64,000 nucleotides of DNA from Streptomyces sp. D2-8 (lineage in GTDB: Bacteria > Actinomycetota > Actinomycetes > Streptomycetales > Streptomycetaceae): positions 620,001 to 684,000 of the forward strand of contig NZ_JAAHBP010000001.1 in NCBI RefSeq assembly GCF_023184515.1. Reading direction: 5' to 3'. A model generated the notes under the pieces. It did not search any database. It was not told the origin of the DNA and saw only the letters and a program-made list of their open reading frames with translations. The position numbers and the translations under genes are program-made. Each line of letters starts with the position of its first letter. Position 1 is the first letter of the stretch. This document shows positions 8,884 to 15,730 of the stretch, piece after piece.

Positions 8884-9852
8884 TTATGACGAGATTTCGA
8901 AACGCTGGAGATCGCCCGGCAGCCGCGAGCCGAGCGGCGCCATGTCGCCGTCCGCTCCATGGCGGGCCAGGAGGTCCAGGGCGAGCCGGCCACGCCGCAC
9001 GCGTTCCTTGGCGGTGGCCAGGGTCAGCTCCCGCATGTGGTGCCCGTAGGGGTAGATCCCGGGCGCCTTGGACAGGCCGAACTTCAGGTAGAGCGGTGCG
9101 CCGCGCCGGATCAGCTCGGCGACCTCGTACATCCGCACATAGCCGCCGAGGTCGTCGGGGGCCTCGATGTACATGTCCATCGGAGCGCCGGACGCCCGGC
9201 GTATCTCCGTGAGGTGATCGAGCGTCAGGTCGCTCGGCACATTGACCGAGTCGGCGCCGAGGCGCTCGTAGACCGCGTACGCGGCCGGGTTGACGGGGCC
9301 GATGAGCGCGGAGACCTTGAGCGTCGTGTCGGCCGGGATGATTCCGGCGGCTCTCGCCCGGTGCAGCGTCCACAGCACGCCCTCGTCGGCGACGAGCAGG
9401 CACTGGACACCCAACTCCGTCGCCCTGACGGCGTCTTCGACACAGCCGGCGACGGCGTCGTGGCCGCGGGCGCGCAGTCCGGCCCCCCGCGAGTCGGTGC
9501 GGGTGGACCCGCCGATGTCCCAGGTGCCGCGCGGGCCGGTGAACAGGCAGAGCTCGATGTCGCGTTCGGCCGTCGCCTCGACCATCTCGGTGATCTCGGC
9601 GTCGGTCAGCATCCACACGCCGCTGCCCTGGCTGATCCGGTGGATCGGCACGTCCAGCCGCGAGGCCTCCTTCAGCACCACCGCGAGCGCCTCGGGACCC
9701 TCGCAGGAGGGGATCTCGGTGCGCCAGCGGCCGCCGCCGGGGAAGGAGTGCGCAGAGGCGTCGGCGGGATCGGGGGCGGGCGCGCTCAGGCCCAGGGCGG
9801 TGAGCGCCTGCTCACCGGGCCTGCGGGCTGCCGTGGCGGAAGCGTCGGTCAC
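8884..9852 (-). CDS. Conserved TIM-barrel protein, peptidase U32-like
   Basis: A 322-residue soluble protein without signal or membrane segment. The order of conserved blocks (VPIHRISQGSGVWML, ELGVQCLLVADEGVLWTLHRAR, LGADSVNVPSDLTLDHL, GAPMDMYIEAPDD, APLYLKFGLSKAPGIYPYG) fits a (beta/alpha)8 barrel resembling U32 collagenase-like proteins. I cannot identify catalytic residues and do not assign a reaction. It lies between the dehydratase/dehydrogenase operon and the transporter, has its own operator 18 bases before its ATG, and its last codons contain another copy of the same palindrome. A role in sugar or sugar-acid catabolism is inferred from context only. Confidence 0.7.
   Translation of the reverse strand: MTDASATAARRPGEQALTALGLSAPAPDPADASAHSFPGGGRWRTEIPSCEGPEALAVVLKEASRLDVPIHRISQGSGVWMLTDAEITEMVEATAERDIELCLFTGPRGTWDIGGSTRTDSRGAGLRARGHDAVAGCVEDAVRATELGVQCLLVADEGVLWTLHRARAAGIIPADTTLKVSALIGPVNPAAYAVYERLGADSVNVPSDLTLDHLTEIRRASGAPMDMYIEAPDDLGGYVRMYEVAELIRRGAPLYLKFGLSKAPGIYPYGHHMRELTLATAKERVRRGRLALDLLARHGADGDMAPLGSRLPGDLQRFEISS
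8890..8899. promoter_or_regulatory. Operator-like palindrome upstream of chvE
   Basis: CGAGATTTCG, read on the other strand as TTCGAAATCTCG, matches TTCGAnATnTCG. It overlaps the last codons of the TIM-barrel gene and lies 148 bases upstream of the chvE start. Confidence 0.5.
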
Positions 9853-9869
9853 AGGAATGTCCTTCGGTT

Positions 9870-9879
9870 CGATATTTCG
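9870..9879. promoter_or_regulatory. Operator-like palindrome upstream of TIM-barrel gene
   Basis: CGATATTTCG, preceded by TT, matches the shared TTCGAnATnTCG pattern. It is 18 bases upstream of the ATG at 9852, overlapping the expected promoter or leader. Confidence 0.55.
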
Positions 9880-9916
9880 GACGAGGTTCGCGGCTCTGGG
9901 TATGGCAAGGCTGGGT

Positions 9917-9961
9917 GTACGCCGGTACGGGAGCCGTCAGGTTGCCCCCGTGCCGGCGTAC
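9917..9961 (-). terminator. 15-bp hairpin after zinc dehydrogenase gene
   Basis: GTACGCCGGTACGGG pairs with CCCGTGCCGGCGTAC with one G-T pair and a 15-base loop. It lies immediately after the dehydrogenase stop on the minus strand and should separate that operon from the TIM-barrel gene. Confidence 0.6.
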
Positions 9962-9963
9962 GT

Positions 9964-10968
9964 CTAGGGGCGGAGCAGGACCTTGCCCACCTTCGGATCG
10001 CCGGCCCCGACCAGCTCGATGGCCTGCGAGAACTCGGTGAGCGGCAGCTCGTGCGTCACCAGCGGCAGCGGATCGAGCAGACCGGCGGCGAACACCCGCA
10101 CCGTGTGCGCCCAGGCGTCCGGCGGCGCACCGAAGACGGTGTGCACCTCCAGCTGCCGTACGACGAGGTCGGTCGGGTCGAGACCGTCGGCGTGCGGCGC
10201 CGGGATGCCGGTCAGGACCAGCCGGCCGCCCCGCCTGAGCAGGCCGGCCGAGATCCGGGCGGCGTCCGCGGACCCGGCCGTCTCGATCACCACGTCGAAG
10301 TCGTCCGGGAGTTCCTGGTCCTTGGTCCGGAAGTCCGTCGCGCCGTACTGCCGCGACAGCGCCTCGCGGTCCCGGCGGGTGCCGACGACCAGCAGCTCGG
10401 ACGGCGAGTTCGCCTTGAGGAACTGCACGGCGAACATGCCGAGGGTGCCGGTGCCGACCACGGCGACGCGCTCGCCGGGCTGTGCGTTGCCCTTCAGCGC
10501 GGCGGCCGCGATGCACGCGGCGGGCTCCAGGAGGGCCGCGGCCGTGAGGTCGCAGTCGTCCGGGAGGGCGTGCAGGAGACGGGCGGGGAGGGTCAGCGTG
10601 GCCGCCATCGCGCCCGGCTGGGTGAACCCGGTCTCCTCGTAGCCGGCCGTGCACAGGGTCGTGTCGCCCGCGTGGCAGCGGTCGCAGACCTGACAGTTTC
10701 GAAAGCCCTCACCGACGACCTTGCGGCCGACGAGGGACTCCGGGACACCGGCGCCCACGGCCTGAACCGTCCCGGACCACTCGTGGCCCGGGGTCAGCGG
10801 ATAGCGCACAAAGCCCTCGGGGCGGTTGCCCTGGTAGACCTCGCGGTCGCTGCCGCAGATCCCGGAGGCGTGCACGCGCACCAGGGCCTCGCCCGGCTCG
10901 GGCTGCCGGGGCTCGTGCGGGACGAGACGGTGCTCGCCCGGGGCGTCGACGACGACCGCGGTACTCAC
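9964..10968 (-). CDS. Zinc-dependent medium-chain alcohol/polyol dehydrogenase
   Basis: A 334-residue MDR enzyme. GICGSD supplies the first catalytic-zinc ligand, GHEWSG the His and adjacent Glu, and CQVCDRCHAGDTTLC the four-Cys structural zinc site. VVGTGTLGMFAVQFLK is the NAD(P)-binding Rossmann turn. It resembles sugar-alcohol or sugar-acid dehydrogenases of the threonine/sorbitol/idonate dehydrogenase group. Its start overlaps the end of the dehydratase gene by four bases, so the two enzymes are probably made together, oxidising a sugar and dehydrating the derived acid or processing the product. Exact substrate unknown. Confidence 0.85.
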   Translation of the reverse strand: MSTAVVVDAPGEHRLVPHEPRQPEPGEALVRVHASGICGSDREVYQGNRPEGFVRYPLTPGHEWSGTVQAVGAGVPESLVGRKVVGEGFRNCQVCDRCHAGDTTLCTAGYEETGFTQPGAMAATLTLPARLLHALPDDCDLTAAALLEPAACIAAAALKGNAQPGERVAVVGTGTLGMFAVQFLKANSPSELLVVGTRRDREALSRQYGATDFRTKDQELPDDFDVVIETAGSADAARISAGLLRRGGRLVLTGIPAPHADGLDPTDLVVRQLEVHTVFGAPPDAWAHTVRVFAAGLLDPLPLVTHELPLTEFSQAIELVGAGDPKVGKVLLRP

Positions 10969-12128
10969 TGCGCGCCCTTCGGCTTGCGCTGTTCCCAGCC
11001 CTCCGCCCAGAGGTCGAAACGGGCCTGCTGCTGGGGGAACTCGGCGGCGGCGTCGACGTCCAGCTCCACACCGAGGCCCGGCGCGTCGGAGAGGTGGAAG
11101 CAGCCGTCCTCCGGGTTCACCTGCGGGGCGCCCTTGACGACCTTCTTGATCTCCGCGTCGGCGAAGTCGTTGAAGTGCTCCAGGATCTTGAAGTTCGGCG
11201 AGGTGAAGCCGACCTGGAGGGACGCGGCGGTCAGGACCGAGCCGCCCACGTTGTGCGGAGCCACCAGCATGTAGTGGGTCTCGGCGGTCGCGGCGAGCTT
11301 CCTGGTCTCCCAGATGCCACCGATGTGGCCGACGTCCGGCTGGATGATGTCGACGGCCTGGCTCTCGAACAGCTCCCGGAACTCGATCCGGTCGTGGATG
11401 CGCTCACCGGTGGCGACCGGCATGTCCACCTTGGCGGCGACCTTCTCCAGCGCCTTCAGGTTCTCCGGCGGGACCGGCTCCTCCAGCCACGCCGGCTTGA
11501 ACGGGGCCAGCTCCTTGGCCAGGCGCACGGCCGTGGCGGGGGAGAAGCGGCCGTGCATCTCCAGCATCAGCTCGGCCTCGGGGCCGATGGCGTCGCGGAC
11601 CGCCTCGATCAGGGAGACGGCGTACAGGGTCTGCTGGTGGTCCAGCTCGAAGTGGCCGGTGCCGAAGGGGTCGATCTTGAGCGCCCGGTAGCCGCGCTCC
11701 ATCACGCCCTGGGCGGCCTTGTGGTAGGCCTCCGGGGTCCGCTCGGTGGTGTACCAGCCGTTGGCGTACGCCTTGACCTTGTCGGTGACCTTGCCGCCCA
11801 GCAGCTGCCAGACGGGGACGCCGAGGGCCTTGCCCTTGATGTCCCAGCAGGCCATCTCGATCACGGCGATGCCGGACATGACGATCTCGCCCGCGCGGCC
11901 GTAGTCGCCGTACTTCATGCGCTTGACGAGGTCCTCGACAGCGAACGGGTCCGAGCCGAGAATGTGGTTGGCCTCGGCCTCCCTCAGGTAACCGAGAAGG
12001 GCGTCGGTGTGTCCCAGCATCCGGGTCTCGCCGACTCCGGTGATCCCCTCGTCGGTGTGCACCTGGACGTAGGTCAGGTTGCGCCACGGCGTCCCGACCA
12101 CGTGAGTGCTGATTCCGGTGATGCGCAC
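10965..12128 (-). CDS. Enolase-superfamily sugar-acid dehydratase (GalD/mannonate dehydratase-like)
   Basis: A 387-residue mandelate racemase/muconate lactonizing enzyme family protein. The capping domain is followed by a barrel with LKIDPFG, then metal ligands expected in LEMHGRF, LEEPVPPEN and ATGERIHDR, and a late APHNVGG His. The layout matches D-galactonate dehydratase, but the first ligand position reads E-x-H where GalD has D-x-H. Start is GTG with GAGGGA eight bases upstream. It leads an operon with the zinc dehydrogenase; its promoter holds the shared palindrome. It probably dehydrates an aldonic or uronic acid to a 2-keto-3-deoxy acid; the acid is not identified. Confidence 0.82.
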   Translation of the reverse strand: MRITGISTHVVGTPWRNLTYVQVHTDEGITGVGETRMLGHTDALLGYLREAEANHILGSDPFAVEDLVKRMKYGDYGRAGEIVMSGIAVIEMACWDIKGKALGVPVWQLLGGKVTDKVKAYANGWYTTERTPEAYHKAAQGVMERGYRALKIDPFGTGHFELDHQQTLYAVSLIEAVRDAIGPEAELMLEMHGRFSPATAVRLAKELAPFKPAWLEEPVPPENLKALEKVAAKVDMPVATGERIHDRIEFRELFESQAVDIIQPDVGHIGGIWETRKLAATAETHYMLVAPHNVGGSVLTAASLQVGFTSPNFKILEHFNDFADAEIKKVVKGAPQVNPEDGCFHLSDAPGLGVELDVDAAAEFPQQQARFDLWAEGWEQRKPKGAQ

Positions 12129-12215
12129 GGCGGTTGTCCCTCGCAGCTTCGTCGGTTCAGTTCCGTCAGTGTGTTCCGTCAGCGTCTCGCTCGCGGCCCG
12201 GCGACTCGGTCTGTT

Positions 12216-12316
12216 CGAGATTTCGGCACACGTTCGAAATGCTGGCGTGACAGTAAGGATCGGGCGGCGGGGGTGTCAATGGGTCGCGCGCATAACGGTT
12301 TCGACAGTTTCGAAAC
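12216..12316. promoter_or_regulatory. Operator region upstream of dehydratase operon
   Basis: TT-CGAGATTTCG (core 12216-12225) is an exact TTCGAnATnTCG match. TT-CGAAATGCTG (12235-12244) is a half-matching neighbour 19 bases on, the same spacing as in the arabinanase promoter. A further palindrome GTTTCGAAAC lies at 12307-12316. The rest of the ~270-base gap to the next gene shows no coding region. Confidence 0.55.
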
Positions 12317-12397
12317 CAGGGAGGAGCCGTGTCCCTACAGAACCTTCACAGCTGGATCTAGGAACGTGACCTGCGCGGAACTTAATCTTCCCGCGTC

Positions 12398-13324
12398 ATG
12401 GACTACTGCGACCCGTGCCGACGGCACCTCAACGGCGCCCTTGCCTGCCCGGGGTGCGGCACCTCAGCCGAAACGCTGCGCCGGCGCGAGCCGGAGTACG
12501 GCGGGTATGGCGGGTATGGCGGGAATGGCGAGTACGGCGCCACGGCGTCCGGGCACGCCGACGGTGCGCCGGAGAGGCCGGCGGGGTCGGGCGGGCCGGA
12601 CTGGCCGGAGGAGCCGAACGCGCCGGACGTGTCGGACGCGTCGGGCGCTTCCGACGACGGATACGACGACGGATACGACGACGGTGACGACCCGCACGAC
12701 GGTGACGACCCGCACGGCGATGACGACGGCGAGCCCGTGGGGCGCGCCGCCCGACGGCGTGGACGCGGGCACGGCCCGGCCGCCGACGGCCCGGGCGGGT
12801 CGAGCCGGCGGGACCGCAAGGCCGCCGCACACCGCCGCCGGCGGCGCCGGACCCTGTTCGTCGCGGCCGGGTTCGTGCTGGCCGCGGGCGGTCTGAGCCT
12901 CGCGGAGCTCGGCATGGACGCCCCCAGGTCGACGCCGAAGCCGGCCGCGGCCGGAGGCGAGTCGGCGGACGGGGACGCCTCGGGGGAGGCGGGGGAGCCG
13001 GGCCGCGGTCCGGACGGGAAGAGGGCCGGAGCTGAAGGCTCGTCAGGCTCCGCCTCGCCGGAGGCATCCGGCTCGCCGTCCGCTTCCGAATCCCCGAAGG
13101 GCGAGAAGTCGGAGTCCCCGAAGGGCGACGAAGCCTCGAGGGACCCCGAGTCGGCGACGGGGGGAGGCGCCCCCAGCCGCCCGGCCGCCGAGCCCACGGC
13201 CGCCCCGCCGGCCCAGGACCCGGCCCCGACCTCGGGCCCGACCACCCAGGCCCCGGAACCGGAACCGGAACCGGAACCGTCCGAGGCGCAGCCGTGCACG
13301 CGGTTCCTCTGGTGGTGCACGTAG
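12398..13324 (+). CDS. SCO2400-family protein: N-terminal zinc ribbon, disordered acidic region, one TM segment, disordered tail
   Basis: 308 residues. The N-terminus MDYCDPCRRHLNGALACPGCG has CxxC...CxxC spacing of a zinc ribbon and is the hallmark of the Streptomyces SCO2400 family. A Gly/Tyr-rich and Asp-rich repetitive stretch follows (GYDDGYDDGDDPHDGDD), then a very basic run (RRRRRR, ~residue 145) just before one hydrophobic helix (LFVAAGFVLAAGGLSLAEL). A Ser/Pro/Glu-rich tail with EPEPEPEP ends in a short Cys-containing sequence (CTRFLWWC). The basic run predicts a cytoplasmic zinc ribbon and an outside tail. Function is unknown. Confidence 0.7.
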   Translation: MDYCDPCRRHLNGALACPGCGTSAETLRRREPEYGGYGGYGGNGEYGATASGHADGAPERPAGSGGPDWPEEPNAPDVSDASGASDDGYDDGYDDGDDPHDGDDPHGDDDGEPVGRAARRRGRGHGPAADGPGGSSRRDRKAAAHRRRRRRTLFVAAGFVLAAGGLSLAELGMDAPRSTPKPAAAGGESADGDASGEAGEPGRGPDGKRAGAEGSSGSASPEASGSPSASESPKGEKSESPKGDEASRDPESATGGGAPSRPAAEPTAAPPAQDPAPTSGPTTQAPEPEPEPEPSEAQPCTRFLWWCT

Positions 13325-13334
13325 CGCCCGCCCG

Positions 13335-13490
13335 GCCGACTTCGCCGGAGCAGCGGGAACGGCCGCCGGAGACCTGCCCGCCGCCCGGGAGGCGCTGGAA
13401 GAGGTGGTCGTGCTCGCTCCCGACGCCTGCGACGCGCGTGCCAACCTTGACCAGGTGGTCGCCGCGATGACGGGGCAAACGCGCCAAGAG
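13335..13490 (+). pseudogene. Possible remnant of a TPR-like protein
   Basis: An open frame without a credible start encodes LPAAREALEEVVVLAPDACDARANLDQVVAAM, read across 13374-13472, which has the Ala/Leu/Pro periodicity of a tetratricopeptide helix pair. Nothing recognisable continues on either side. It may be a decayed gene end or chance; the rest of the 248-base gap shows nothing else. Confidence 0.2.
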
Positions 13491-13572
13491 CCCTTCTGTG
13501 CAAGCCACTTGACCCCGGTCGTCGGGTGCCCGGCAGCCGCCGGCCGGCTGCCTTCACCAGCGTCAGCCGGTC

Positions 13573-14022
13573 TCAGGCCAGCATCCGCCGCAGCGTGTCC
13601 CGCAACGCCACCCGCTCCTCCTCGGAGAGCCCGGCCAGGGGCTCCCGGGCGAACCGCAGTGACTCCCGCAGGCTCCGGGCCACCCGCCGCCCCTCCGCCG
13701 TCGCCGCCGCCACCTTCACCCGGCGGTCGGCAGGGTCCGGCTGCCGCTCGACCAGCCCCCGCGCCTCGAGCCGGTCCACGATCCCCGTCACATTGGACGG
13801 CTCGCACTTCAGCTGCTGGGCCAGCCTCCGCATCGGCAGCGGCTCGAGGCACAGCAGGCTGAGCAGCCGCGCCTGCGCACCGGTCAGGGAGTGCTGCGCC
13901 GCCGCCGACTCGTAGTCCTCGTGGAACCGCGCCACGACCTCCCCGATCAGCTCGACGACCTCGATGGTCAGCGGGTCCGGGCGGTTGCTCACGTTCTGGG
14001 GCGTCGGTGTGGTGGAGGCCAT
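13573..14022 (-). CDS. MarR-family transcriptional regulator
   Basis: 149 residues with a winged-helix core: LTGAQARLLSLLCLEPLPMRRLAQQLKCEPSNVTGIVDRLEARGLVERQPDPADRRVK reads as helices 2-4 followed by the wing (DPADRRVK). It is divergent from an NADP-dependent oxidoreductase gene, and two perfect palindromes lie between them, the classic layout for a MarR repressor controlling itself and its neighbour. It has no N-terminal reactive Cys as in OhrR, so it is unlikely to be the regulator of the nearby ohr gene through the usual mechanism. The ligand is unknown, possibly a quinone or enone. Confidence 0.88.
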   Translation of the reverse strand: MASTTPTPQNVSNRPDPLTIEVVELIGEVVARFHEDYESAAAQHSLTGAQARLLSLLCLEPLPMRRLAQQLKCEPSNVTGIVDRLEARGLVERQPDPADRRVKVAAATAEGRRVARSLRESLRFAREPLAGLSEEERVALRDTLRRMLA

Positions 14023-14051
14023 GCGATCGAGGGTACCCGGTTATTTGACAA

Positions 14052-14092
14052 CCTGAAATTTTCAGGAGCATGGTTGTTTCAGGTACTGAAAC
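14052..14092. promoter_or_regulatory. Two perfect palindromes, probable MarR operators
   Basis: CCTGAAATTTTCAGG (14052-14066) and GTTTCAGGTACTGAAAC (14076-14092) share the half-site TTCAG/CTGAA and lie in the 102-base gap between the divergent MarR and oxidoreductase genes. This is the arrangement expected for autoregulation plus control of the neighbour. Confidence 0.75.
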
Positions 14093-14124
14093 ATCCGCAT
14101 CGAGCCAGTGAGGTAAGGCGCACC

Positions 14125-15147
14125 ATGACCGACACCCCCACCCTCCCCGCCGTCAGCCGAGAGTGGCACCTGGCGAGCCGCCCCGTCGGCTGGCCGAAGC
14201 CCGAGGACTTCGCCTTCGTCGAGGCCGAGGTTCCGCAGCCGGGTGAAGGACAGGTTCTCGTCCGGAACAAGTACCTCTCCGTGGACCCGTACATGCGTGG
14301 CCGCATGAGTGACGCGAAGTCCTACGTCGCCCCCTTCGAGCTCGGCAAGGTCATGCAGGGCGGCGCCGTCGGCGAGGTCGTGGCCTCGAACGCCGAGGGG
14401 CTGTCCGTCAGGGATCACGTCCTGCACTTCTTCGGGTGGCGTGAGTACGCGGTCGTCGGCGCGAAGAACGCCGTGAAGGTGGACCCGGAGGCCGCGCCGC
14501 TGTCGACGTACCTCGGTGTGCTGGGCATGACCGGCCTCACCGCCTACGCGGGTCTGCTGCGGACCGCCGCCTTCAAGGAGGGCGACACCGTCTTCGTGTC
14601 CGGTGCCGCCGGTGCCGTGGGCGGCCAGGTCGGGCAGATCGCCAAGCTGAAGGGTGCCTCGCGGGTCATCGGCTCCGCCGGGTCGGACGAGAAGGTGAAG
14701 CTCCTCGTGGAGGAGTACGGCTTCGACGCCGCCTTCAACTACAAGGACGGGCCCGTCGCCAAGCAGCTGCGCGCCGCCGCCCCCGACGGGATCGACGTCT
14801 ACTTCGACAACGTCGGCGGTGACCACCTGGAGGCGGCCATCGGCTCCCTCAACCAGGGCGGCCGGATCGCCGTCTGCGGCATGATCTCCGTTTACAACAA
14901 CACCGAGCCCGCCCCGGGCCCGAAGAACCTCGCGCGCCTGATCGCGACCCGCGGCCGCATCGAGGGCTTCCTGGTCGGGGACCACTACGACCTGCAGCCG
15001 CAGTTCGTGCAGGAGGTCGCCCCCTGGGTCGCCTCCGGTGAGCTGAAGTACCGGGAGACCGTCGTCGAGGGCATCGAGAACAACCTGGAGGCGTTCCTGG
15101 GTGTTCTGCGCGGCGACAACACCGGGAAGATGATCGTCAAGCTCTGA
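14125..15147 (+). CDS. NADP-dependent oxidoreductase, MDR family (CurA / prostaglandin reductase type)
   Basis: A 340-residue zinc-independent medium-chain reductase of the leukotriene B4 12-hydroxydehydrogenase/CurA group, which reduces alpha,beta-unsaturated ketones with NADPH. Visible are SVDPYMRGRM near the N-terminus, GMTGLTAYAGL, the nucleotide motif VFVSGAAGAVGGQVGQIAK and IDVYFDNVGGDHLEAA. The ATG at 14125 follows AAGGCG and gives the usual family length; the frame is open far upstream but that lacks homology. It is divergent from the MarR gene and probably derepressed by toxic electrophiles. Confidence 0.88.
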   Translation: MTDTPTLPAVSREWHLASRPVGWPKPEDFAFVEAEVPQPGEGQVLVRNKYLSVDPYMRGRMSDAKSYVAPFELGKVMQGGAVGEVVASNAEGLSVRDHVLHFFGWREYAVVGAKNAVKVDPEAAPLSTYLGVLGMTGLTAYAGLLRTAAFKEGDTVFVSGAAGAVGGQVGQIAKLKGASRVIGSAGSDEKVKLLVEEYGFDAAFNYKDGPVAKQLRAAAPDGIDVYFDNVGGDHLEAAIGSLNQGGRIAVCGMISVYNNTEPAPGPKNLARLIATRGRIEGFLVGDHYDLQPQFVQEVAPWVASGELKYRETVVEGIENNLEAFLGVLRGDNTGKMIVKL

Positions 15148-15242
15148 CACCTTCCTTCAGGATTCCGACATGCGGTAACTTGTTTCCGAATCCGTCCGGC
15201 CCGGGCGCGAGCCGCGGCGGACGACCGAAGGAACACCACCGC

Positions 15243-15662
15243 ATGCCGATCCAGCAGTCCGACGTCCTGTACACCGCCGTCGCCACCGCAGAGAACGGGC
15301 GCGACGGCCGGGTCGCCACCGATGACGGCAAGCTCGACGTCGTCGTCAACCCTCCGAAGGAGATGGGCGGGAGCGGCGCCGGAACCAACCCGGAGCAGCT
15401 GTTCGCCGCCGGGTACAGCGCCTGCTTCCAGGGGGCCCTCGGCGTCGTCGCCCGTGAGGAGGGCGCCGACCTCACCGGTTCGACCGTCACCGCCAAGGTC
15501 GGCCTCGGCAAGAACGGGGACGGCTTCGGGATCATCGTCGAGATATCGGCCGACATCCCGAAGGTGGACCGGGGGGCCGCCCGGTCACTGATCGAGAAGG
15601 CCCACGCGGTCTGCCCGTACTCGAAGGCGACCCGTGGCGACATCACCGTGACGCTGGTCTGA
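15243..15662 (+). CDS. ohr: Organic hydroperoxide resistance protein (Ohr/OsmC family)
   Basis: 139 residues, the normal Ohr length. The two catalytic cysteines are present: C61 in AAGYSACFQGAL (peroxidatic) and C124 in AHAVCPYSKAT (resolving). VVNPPKEMGGSGAGTNPEQLFAAGY is the Ohr signature distinguishing it from OsmC. It reduces organic hydroperoxides in the cytoplasm using lipoyl-dependent thiols. The start is fixed by GAAGGAAC upstream of the ATG. No ohrR lies directly beside it; the MarR gene 1.2 kb upstream lacks the OhrR sensor Cys. Confidence 0.93.
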   Translation: MPIQQSDVLYTAVATAENGRDGRVATDDGKLDVVVNPPKEMGGSGAGTNPEQLFAAGYSACFQGALGVVAREEGADLTGSTVTAKVGLGKNGDGFGIIVEISADIPKVDRGAARSLIEKAHAVCPYSKATRGDITVTLV

Positions 15663-15683
15663 CGACAGTCGTTGCGTACGCGG

Positions 15684-15714
15684 AGGCCGCACCCTTGGAC
15701 GTGGGGTGCGGCCT
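15684..15714. terminator. 11-bp hairpin between convergent genes
   Basis: AGGCCGCACCC pairs with GGGTGCGGCCT around nine bases, between the ohr stop and the end of the convergent serine hydrolase gene, so it can serve both. Confidence 0.75.
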
Positions 15715-15730
15715 TCGCCCGTGCCCGGGC

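Noticed and set aside
12660..12725. Short GACGAC/GATACGACGACG repeats as a CRISPR or direct-repeat array
   Set aside because: They are codon repeats for Asp/Gly/Tyr within the SCO2400-family gene, without spacers.
13891..14124. Upstream extension of the NADP-dependent oxidoreductase
   Set aside because: The extension crosses the two MarR operators and antisense to the MarR gene and has no family similarity; the ATG at 14125 gives the normal start.
13573..15662. MarR gene as OhrR partner of ohr
   Set aside because: It lacks the N-terminal reactive Cys, and its operators lie beside the oxidoreductase, not beside ohr, whose own upstream gap has no matching palindrome.
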